The notes under the pieces: model-generated
What the model was told of the DNA's origin: nothing
What the model saw: the letters and a program-made list of their open reading frames with translations, nothing else
The model's database searches: none
Shown here: positions 6,736 through 10,963 of the stretch, piece after piece
Layout of the letters: each line of letters starts with the position of its first letter
Position numbering within the stretch: the stretch's first letter is position 1
Assembly: GCA_030680655.1 (NCBI GenBank)
Contig: JAUXUZ010000337.1
Coordinates: 1-10,963, forward strand
Source: Phycisphaerales bacterium
GTDB lineage: Bacteria; Planctomycetota; Phycisphaerae; Phycisphaerales; UBA1924
Length of the DNA: 10,963 nucleotides
Direction: 5' to 3'
Position numbers and translations under genes: made by a program

Positions 6736-6852
6736 CCGCAGGCTGTAATCGGTAACATCGGAGCTCTTGGATGCGGTTGACAAGGCCGTGGGTTGGCCCT
6801 CACACCGAATAATGTGGGGAGAGTTCCTTATCTGTGTCGAGATTCCTTCCCC
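6736..6852. other. Intergenic region between psuG and the small membrane protein gene
   Basis: This 117-bp stretch has no terminator hairpin. It contains TTGACA at 6777-6782 and AATAAT at 6808-6813, but they are 25 bp apart, too far for a normal sigma-70 promoter. GGGGAGAG at 6816-6823 resembles a Shine-Dalgarno but is about 30 nt from the next gene's ATG. The next gene may therefore share the psuG transcript. Confidence 0.35.
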
Positions 6853-7326
6853 ATGACAACAACTCTCTCTAGCGTACTTGTTCTCGCACAGGCAGGTGGC
6901 ACCACTTCCTCGGGGGCCGCCGGCGGCGGGATCGTGGCTGCACTGATCGGCGCCCTGATCGGTGCGCTCATCGGCGGGTTGATCTATGGCCTGATCCTCA
7001 TGCTGGTGTCGGGGCCGATCGGCAAGGTCAAGGTCGGCTTCGGGCCGGCTTTCAAGACCATGTTCATCGTCGCGCTGCTGGCTGCGATCATCGGCGCGGT
7101 GCTGGGCCTGCTGATGCCCATCCTCGGCCTTCTGCAGTTGCCCATCTTCTTCGTGCTTGCGATGTTGATGATCAGCAAGAACCACTCGATCACGATGGGG
7201 CGCGCGGCGCTGATCGCGCTGATTCAACTGGTGCTGGCGGTCATCGTCATGCTGGTGCTGGGGATCATCCTCGCTGTCGTTCTTGTGGCGCTGGGCATGG
7301 CCGCCGGCGGCGGCACGACGCCCTGA
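6853..7326 (+). CDS. Small glycine-rich polytopic membrane protein of unknown function
   Basis: From ATG 6853 the protein has 157 residues, almost all hydrophobic apart from a few charged turns. About four membrane segments are visible: around 26-53 (ALIGALIGALIGG and onward), 68-93, 96-109 and 119-149. A short basic loop, GKVKVGFGPAFK, and a turn, ISKNHSITMGR, separate them. The alternating Ala/Leu/Ile/Gly helix 1, encoded by a near-perfect 12-nt tandem repeat, resembles glycine-zipper helices. A Gly-rich tail (AAGGGTTP) closes the protein. I recognise no family. No Shine-Dalgarno precedes ATG 6853. In-frame TTG at 6793, preceded by AAGG, would add 20 polar residues and is a weaker alternative. 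The gene follows psuG on the same strand by 117 bp and ends just before a strong terminator, so it could be the last cistron of a psuG transcript. Confidence 0.72.
   Translation: MTTTLSSVLVLAQAGGTTSSGAAGGGIVAALIGALIGALIGGLIYGLILMLVSGPIGKVKVGFGPAFKTMFIVALLAAIIGAVLGLLMPILGLLQLPIFFVLAMLMISKNHSITMGRAALIALIQLVLAVIVMLVLGIILAVVLVALGMAAGGGTTP
6940..6975 (+). repeat. Three tandem 12-nt units encoding ALIG-ALIG-ALIG
   Basis: GCACTGATCGGC, GCCCTGATCGGT and GCGCTCATCGGC follow each other without gaps, and a degenerate fourth unit (GGGTTGATC) comes next. They encode the glycine-zipper-like first membrane helix of the small membrane protein. The copies differ at synonymous positions only. Confidence 0.7.
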
Positions 7327-7352
7327 TTGTGTGTTCAGTAGAAGTTCACGCG

Positions 7353-7388
7353 ACGGCGGGCGGCGACGCCCGCCGTTGTTCCTTTTTT
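7353..7388 (+). terminator. Strong rho-independent terminator
   Basis: A perfect 10-bp stem, ACGGCGGGCG / CGCCCGCCGT with loop GCGA (7353-7376), is followed by TGTTCCTTTTTT (7377-7388). It ends the plus-strand psuG/membrane-protein transcription unit 27 nt after the stop codon. It lies just before the convergent ALDH-like gene, which has no comparable T-run on its own strand. Confidence 0.9.
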
Positions 7389-7399
7389 GACCGGGCCAC

Positions 7400-8272
7400 T
7401 CACGAGCCGACGGGGTGCCACACCGTCTTGATTTCTACGGTCGACTCGAGCAGGCCCGGCGACTGCCACGCGGTGGCGTCGGCGAGGGGGGCGCTCTTGA
7501 AGAGCCGGACGCGCTTGAGGTTGTCGGCCGCGCCCTCGCGGAGGGCTTTGGCGATCTCGGGCGAAACCGTGCCGGCGATGGCGATGATGCCGTCGACGTC
7601 CCTGTGCTTGGCGAGCACTGGCGCGAGCTCGTCGACCGAGCCGGTGAGCAGGTTGACGACTCCGGCGGGGAGGTCGCTGGTGGCGCACACCTCGCCGAGC
7701 ACGCTCACGACCGGCGCAAACGCGGGCGAGACGACGACGGCCGTGTTGCCGGTGCAGATCACAGGTGCCAGCAGCGTCACCGCGCCGAGCAGCGGGTGCT
7801 CCGCCGGGCAGACGGCACCGATCACACCCGTGGGCTCAGGGGTTGAGATGTTCCAGTACGGGCCGGCGACGGCGTTCTGCACGCCCAAGATCTGCTGGTA
7901 CTTGTCGCACCAGCCGGCGAAGTAGACGAGGCGATCGACGGCGGCGTCGACTTCTTGAGCGGGTTGGAAACCTGCTCCACGCGAGCCGAGCAGTTCGATG
8001 AACTCGGCCCGCTTGCCCTGGAGCATCTCGGCCATGCGGTAGAGCACCTGGCCGCGGTTGTAGGCGGTTGCGCCCTTCCACTTGCTCAGGCCCGAGCGGG
8101 CGGCGGTGACGGCGTCGCGCAGGTCCTTGCGGCTGGCGTGGCAGGAGTGGCCCATCACGGTGCCGTCGGCCGCTTTGATGACGTTGCTGCGGCCGCTCTC
8201 GGAGCGCGGGAATGCGCCGCCGATGAACATCTTGTAGGTCTTCAGCACGTCGAGGCGGCCGTTTGCGCTCAT
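7400..8272 (-). CDS. Short aldehyde-dehydrogenase-like protein without catalytic residues (probable pseudoenzyme)
   Basis: From ATG 8272-8270 the protein has 290 residues and covers only the N-terminal, NAD-binding half of an ALDH (usual length about 480-500). Fold-level similarity is clear: YKMFIGGAFPRS (13-24), EVDAAVDRLVYFAGWCDKY (107-125), GNTAVVVSP (175-183) and DLPAGVVNLLTG (200-211). The chemistry is lost. The PWNFP segment is CPAEHP (155-160), so the catalytic Asn is absent. The Lys of LKPAE is V181, and FTGS is IAGT (232-235). The region holding the general base Glu and nucleophilic Cys is missing. It ends with the tail EIKTVWHPVG. Such short proteins often accompany a full ALDH and resemble the second, inactive domain of ALDH16, as I recall. 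It may be a structural or oligomerisation partner of the ALDH at 9146-10708. It lies 29 bp after the SIMPL gene and lacks a Shine-Dalgarno. Confidence 0.85.
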   Translation of the reverse strand: MSANGRLDVLKTYKMFIGGAFPRSESGRSNVIKAADGTVMGHSCHASRKDLRDAVTAARSGLSKWKGATAYNRGQVLYRMAEMLQGKRAEFIELLGSRGAGFQPAQEVDAAVDRLVYFAGWCDKYQQILGVQNAVAGPYWNISTPEPTGVIGAVCPAEHPLLGAVTLLAPVICTGNTAVVVSPAFAPVVSVLGEVCATSDLPAGVVNLLTGSVDELAPVLAKHRDVDGIIAIAGTVSPEIAKALREGAADNLKRVRLFKSAPLADATAWQSPGLLESTVEIKTVWHPVGS

Positions 8273-8277
8273 GGGCA

Positions 8278-8283
8278 AGTGTA
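8278..8283 (-). promoter_or_regulatory. Putative -10 element (TACACT) before the short ALDH-like gene
   Basis: On the minus strand TACACT is followed by TGCCC and then ATG at 8272, with no Shine-Dalgarno. It is the same hexamer, at nearly the same distance, as before psuG (GTTC-TACACT here, GTTCG-TACACT there). This suggests an internal promoter giving a leaderless mRNA in addition to read-through from the SIMPL gene. Confidence 0.4.
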
Positions 8284-8301
8284 GAACGGGCCCGGGGCCG
8301 T

Positions 8302-9069
8302 TTACTTCCTTTCGTCGACCTCGTAGCTCAGGCTCACTGTCACGGTCACCTCGATCTGGCCCGGCACCACCGCGTCCTCGCCCGGTGCTCCTTCGCCGGC
8401 GGCGTTGGCCGTTTGAGCCTGCGCCAAGCGGTTCATGCCGCCGTAATACGTGGGCGAGTTCTCCGACATCTGGGTGATCCGGACCAGTCGCTGGTCGAGC
8501 GCACCGGCCAGCACCTCGGCCTTCCGTTTGGCGGCCTTGGCGGCCATCGCCAGTGCATCCTCGCGGGCCGCGAGGTACTCCTTGATACCGAAGCTGATGC
8601 CATCGACGCGGTTGGCGCCGGCGGTGAGCGCGGCGTCGATCACGCGGGCCGAGGCCTTGAGGTCGGAGGTGCGCACGCGCACGGTGTTGGTCGCGGTGTA
8701 GCCCACGATGCGGCGTTCGCTCTGGTCGCGGTAGTTGTCGTTGTAACGCGGCTGGAGCGTGACGGTGCCGGTCTGCGGCTCGTACTTCTCCAGGTTCATC
8801 GCCTTGAAAGCGGCGAGGGCCTTCTCCATCGCCTCTGCGCACTTGGTTTGCGCCTCCTGGGCCGTCGTGGCGAAGGTCTCCACGCCCAGGAAGATATCGA
8901 GGTAGTCGGGCGTGCGGTAGACGCGCGCGGTGGCGCTGGTGCTGACAACGCCGGGCTGCACGGTGGCGGCGGCCACCACGGGCTGCTGCCCCAGCGCGGT
9001 GGATGTGCCCGCGATACCGAGGATCGAGGTTGCGACGATGGCCGACGCGACGAGTGTTCTGAGGTTCAT
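8302..9069 (-). CDS. Secreted SIMPL-domain protein (DUF541 family)
   Basis: The 255-residue protein starts at ATG 9069-9067 behind AAGGAG with 5-nt spacing. Residues 1-28 form a signal peptide (hydrophobic 5-20, likely cleavage after ALG before QQP). The rest is one SIMPL domain. Signature stretches are VSTSATARVYRTPDYLDIFLG near 42-62, then VTLQPRY (103-109), RRIVGYTATNTVRVRTSDL (119-137), VIDAALTAGANRVDGISFG (143-161), AMAAKAAKRKAEVLAGAL (174-191) and a final VTVTVSLSYEV strand. The family is periplasmic or outer-membrane-associated in Gram-negatives (E. coli YggE is the model, linked to oxidative-stress tolerance), and its biochemical role is unresolved. A low-complexity AAGEGAPGEDAVVPG stretch (223-237) interrupts the last part. 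It sits between the full and short ALDH genes, 76 bp after the former and 29 bp before the latter, which points to one minus-strand transcription unit. Confidence 0.9.
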   Translation of the reverse strand: MNLRTLVASAIVATSILGIAGTSTALGQQPVVAAATVQPGVVSTSATARVYRTPDYLDIFLGVETFATTAQEAQTKCAEAMEKALAAFKAMNLEKYEPQTGTVTLQPRYNDNYRDQSERRIVGYTATNTVRVRTSDLKASARVIDAALTAGANRVDGISFGIKEYLAAREDALAMAAKAAKRKAEVLAGALDQRLVRITQMSENSPTYYGGMNRLAQAQTANAAGEGAPGEDAVVPGQIEVTVTVSLSYEVDERK

Positions 9070-9145
9070 GGCGACTCCTTGTGACTGTTGGACGCTACCA
9101 AGCCCGGATCGGTTCGCTCACACAGGCCCGTTCGTGCAAGCCGCG

Positions 9146-10708
9146 TCACACCTCCACATACGCGCGCAAACCATGGACCCCGCCCTCACGGCCGAAGCCG
9201 CTCTCCTTGTACCCGCCGAAGGGGCTCGCGGCGTCGAACTTGTTGTAGGTGTTGCACCAGACCACGCCCGCTTCGAGCTTGCGGGCGATCTCGAGGATCT
9301 TGCTCCCCTTGTCGGTCCAGACGCCGGCGGCGAGGCCGTAGGGCGAGTTGTTGGCCCGCTGCAGCGCTTCCTCGGGCGTGCGGAAGGTCATCACCGCCAG
9401 CACCGGGCCGAAGATCTCCTCGCGGGCGATGCGGTGGCTCGGCTGGACGCCGGTGAAGAAGCTGGGGCGGCAATAGAAGCCGCGCCCGGGCAGGTCGCCC
9501 CGCCCGCACTGGTGCAGGGTGGCGCCGCCGCTCTCGCCGATCTTGAGGTAGCTGTTGATCTTGCCGAGTTGCTCGGCGCTGTTGATGGCGCCCACGTCGG
9601 TGTTCTTGTCCATCGGGTCGCCCACGCGCAGGGCGTTGAGGCGGTAGCGGAGCTTCTTGATCACTTCGTTGGCCACGCCCTCTTGCACCAGCAGGCGCGA
9701 ACCGGCGCAGCAGACGTGACCCTGGTTGAAGTAGATGCCCTCGACGATCCCCTCTACCGCCTGATCGATGCTCGCGTCGTCGAAGACGATGTTGGCGCTC
9801 TTGCCGCCGAGTTCCAGCGTCAGCTTCTTCTCGGTGCCGGCGACGGCCATGGCAATCCGCTTGCCGACATCGGTGCTGCCGGTGAAGGCGATCTTCGCGA
9901 TGCCGGGGTGGTTGACGATCGCGGCGCCGGTCTCGCCTGCGCCGGTGACGATGTTCACCACGCCCGGGGGCAACTCGACCTCCTGGAAGATCTCTGCCAG
10001 GCGCAGCGCGGTGAGGCTGGTGGTCTCGGCGGGCTTGAGCACGCAGGTGTTGCCGCACGCGAGGGCCGGGGCGAGCTTCCACGCGGCCATCAGCAGCGGG
10101 AAGTTCCACGGGATGATCTGGCCGCACACGCCGACGGGTTTGGGCTTGCGGCCCGCGAAGGCGTATTCGAGCTTGTCGGCCCAGCCCGCGTGATAGAAGA
10201 AGTGCTGGGCCGCGAGGGGCACATCGACATCGCGGCTCTCTTTGATGGGCTTGCCGCCGTCCATCGTCTCGAGGATCGCCAGTTCGCGGGCACGCTCTTG
10301 CATGCGCCGGGCGATGCGGTAGAGGTACTTGCCGCGCTCCGCGCCCGGGAGCGCCGCCCACTTCTCTTGTGCCGCCGCGGCGGCCTTGACCGCTTTGTCT
10401 ACATCATCAGCCGTGCCGCGGGCGATGCGGGTGAGCACCTGTTCGTTGGCGGGGTTGACGGTTTCAAAGTGCTCGCCGCCGGTGGTGAACTTGCCGTCGA
10501 TGAAGTGGCCGTAGCGCTCGGCGATGGTCACCTTTACGGTCTCGGGGGCGGGGGCGTAGTTCCAGCCGGCGCTGACCTTGCCTGCCGCCTGCTGCCCCCC
10601 AACCTTGGCATGACCGTTGGCGGAGGCGTGGCCGTTGACGCTCGCAGCGCTCGACCTGGCCCGCGACGGAGGCTTGGACGTGGACTTTGCTTTGGCGGCC
10701 TTGGGCAT
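9146..10708 (-). CDS. NAD(P)-dependent aldehyde dehydrogenase, full length and catalytically intact
   Basis: From ATG 10708-10706 the protein has 520 residues. The first 50 or so form a Lys/Ala/Ser-rich low-complexity extension absent from most ALDHs. The catalytic core is complete: IIPWNFPLL with oxyanion Asn N202, LKPAE with NAD-contacting K225, FTGSTDVG (275-282), TLELGGK with general base E299, FNQGHVCCAGSR with nucleophile C333 (34 residues after E299, as in ALDH2), EEIFGPV (430-436) and SPFGGYKESGFGREGG (495-510). It should oxidise an aldehyde to the acid with NAD+ or NADP+ in the cytosol. The substrate cannot be read from the sequence. An in-frame GTG at 10792 would add 28 residues lying inside the upstream gene and is rejected. 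It follows the zinc-ribbon gene by 8 bp and precedes the SIMPL and short ALDH-like genes. The short ALDH-like product may be its partner, as in two-domain ALDH16. Confidence 0.95.
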   Translation of the reverse strand: MPKAAKAKSTSKPPSRARSSAASVNGHASANGHAKVGGQQAAGKVSAGWNYAPAPETVKVTIAERYGHFIDGKFTTGGEHFETVNPANEQVLTRIARGTADDVDKAVKAAAAAQEKWAALPGAERGKYLYRIARRMQERARELAILETMDGGKPIKESRDVDVPLAAQHFFYHAGWADKLEYAFAGRKPKPVGVCGQIIPWNFPLLMAAWKLAPALACGNTCVLKPAETTSLTALRLAEIFQEVELPPGVVNIVTGAGETGAAIVNHPGIAKIAFTGSTDVGKRIAMAVAGTEKKLTLELGGKSANIVFDDASIDQAVEGIVEGIYFNQGHVCCAGSRLLVQEGVANEVIKKLRYRLNALRVGDPMDKNTDVGAINSAEQLGKINSYLKIGESGGATLHQCGRGDLPGRGFYCRPSFFTGVQPSHRIAREEIFGPVLAVMTFRTPEEALQRANNSPYGLAAGVWTDKGSKILEIARKLEAGVVWCNTYNKFDAASPFGGYKESGFGREGGVHGLRAYVEV

Positions 10709-10713
10709 GCCCC

Positions 10714-10719
10714 ATTCTA
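10714..10719 (-). promoter_or_regulatory. Putative -10 element (TAGAAT) of a leaderless ALDH promoter
   Basis: TAGAAT matches five of six bases of TATAAT and is followed by GGGGC and then the ALDH ATG, with no usable Shine-Dalgarno. Its first three bases are also the TAG stop of the upstream zinc-ribbon gene, so the match could partly be coincidence. An inverted repeat, CGGGC-GAT-GCCCG, at 10729-10741 lies where the -35 region would be. Confidence 0.35.
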
Positions 10720-10963
10720 AGCCGCGGTCGGGCGATGCCCGCACTCGGGGCAGCGGGGCAGTGACCCCATCGGATAGCCGCACCGGGTGCACTCTCCGCG
10801 CTGCGCACGACCCCTGTCACGCCGCCAACGAACGAGCGTCCACACGCCAAAGGCCACACTCCCCCACACCAGGGTATTCAACACCGTACCAACTGCGAAA
10901 GGTCGAAGAGGGACGATCGTGAATGTTCCTTGTCCGTCGGCCGTGTGCCACGAGGGCTGGACT
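10717..10963 (-). CDS. C-terminus of a membrane protein ending in a Cys4 zinc ribbon (partial)
   Basis: Reading the minus strand from 10962 gives 81 codons and then TAG at 10719-10717. The 5' end lies outside the window. The visible part has PLRPFAVGTVLNTLVWGSVAFG, a membrane helix (WGSVAFGVWTLV), a basic stretch (RWRRDRGRAQRG) and ECTRCGYPMGSLPRCPECGHRP, with cysteines spaced CxxC-x10-CxxC. A PLRPxxxGxxxNTLxxG helix, basic stretch and CxxC-GYP ... CPECG ribbon is a very common C-terminus of membrane proteins of unknown function in Phycisphaerae, as I recall. The ribbon should bind zinc on the cytoplasmic side. The stop is 8 bp before the ALDH start, so the two genes may be co-transcribed. 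The function is unknown. A competing reading frame on the same strand (about 10464-10859) lacks such signatures and is a shadow. Confidence 0.83.
   Translation of the reverse strand, partial: VQPSWHTADGQGTFTIVPLRPFAVGTVLNTLVWGSVAFGVWTLVRWRRDRGRAQRGECTRCGYPMGSLPRCPECGHRPTAA

Noticed and set aside
6777..6813. Possible promoter with TTGACA and AATAAT
   Set aside because: The two hexamers are 25 bp apart, outside the normal 16-19 bp spacer range.
6812..6856. A 14-residue leader frame (MWGEFLICVEIPSP) overlapping the ATG of the small membrane protein by ATGA
   Set aside because: It could explain translation of a gene without a Shine-Dalgarno, but the leader itself has none and no conservation can be checked here.
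5971..7227. A 418-codon open frame on the minus strand opposite psuG
   Set aside because: It is Arg/His/Gln-rich, lacks domains and lies antisense to the clearly conserved psuG and to the membrane-protein gene, so it is a shadow frame.
8285..8305. Palindromic AACGGGCCCGGGGCCGTT between the SIMPL and short ALDH-like genes as a terminator
   Set aside because: It has a mismatch, no loop and no T-run on the minus strand, so it is unlikely to terminate transcription.
8273..8842. N-terminal extension of the short ALDH-like gene by 190 codons
   Set aside because: It overlaps the SIMPL gene on the same strand and has no ALDH similarity. The homologous region begins at ATG 8272.
8930..10720. A 596-codon open frame on the plus strand
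   Set aside because: It is antisense to the ALDH and to part of the SIMPL gene. Its translation is rich in Asp/Glu/Ala/Gly/Val without any recognised motif, as expected of the opposite strand of GC-rich coding DNA.
10709..10792. GTG start for the ALDH at 10792
   Set aside because: It lies inside the coding region of the upstream zinc-ribbon protein and adds residues with no ALDH homology.
1..10963. tRNA, rRNA, CRISPR, insertion sequences, prophage or toxin-antitoxin genes
   Set aside because: I looked for these on both strands and saw no cloverleaf, spaced direct repeats, transposase or integrase motifs.

Overview
The window looks like a chromosomal segment of a Planctomycetota bacterium, most likely class Phycisphaerae. 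The base composition is GC-rich. An exported protein ends in two copies of the ADLG-x-QGG ... DG-x2-DNNDF tail that annotation pipelines call a 'GC-type dockerin'. A membrane protein at the right edge ends in a Cys4 zinc ribbon (CTRCGYP ... CPECG), a C-terminus common in Phycisphaerae. The lineage is inferred from these recalled family signatures, not from a search. No phage, IS, CRISPR, tRNA or rRNA was seen.

Left half, minus strand, read from 5587 down to 1. First comes a secreted protein of unknown function with a duplicated dockerin-like tail (3806-5587). Next is a MauE-like membrane protein fused to a thioredoxin-like CPHC domain (2791-3759). It overlaps by GTGA a polytopic NapH/NosR/MauN-type 4Fe-4S protein that carries three calcium-loop-like motifs and a long TPR tail (401-2794). 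After 179 bp comes the N-terminus of an exported PQQ-dependent sugar-dehydrogenase-like protein, cut by the window edge (1-221). The first three genes look like one operon. I read it as an envelope redox cassette: an exported cysteine-containing protein, a thiol-disulfide component and an electron-supplying membrane ferredoxin. The MauE + Trx + ferredoxin combination recalls the accessory genes of methylamine dehydrogenase clusters, but no such dehydrogenase is visible here. This is the best candidate for an undescribed system in the window.

Middle, plus strand. A 275-bp divergent intergenic region with three perfect palindromes precedes psuG (pseudouridine-5'-phosphate glycosidase, 5863-6735). 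A small, very hydrophobic, glycine-rich membrane protein of unknown function (6853-7326) follows, then a strong intrinsic terminator (7353-7388).

Right half, minus strand, read from 10963 down to 7400. It holds the C-terminus of the zinc-ribbon membrane protein, a complete aldehyde dehydrogenase with all catalytic residues (9146-10708), a secreted SIMPL-domain protein (8302-9069) and a 290-residue aldehyde-dehydrogenase-like pseudoenzyme without catalytic residues (7400-8272). The full-length plus short ALDH pair resembles a split version of the two-domain ALDH16 architecture, interrupted by the SIMPL gene.

Two translation-initiation styles coexist. The dockerin, FeS, SIMPL and sugar-dehydrogenase-like genes have clear Shine-Dalgarno sequences. 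psuG and the two ALDH genes instead have a TANNNT hexamer 5-6 nt before the ATG and no Shine-Dalgarno, which suggests leaderless mRNAs.
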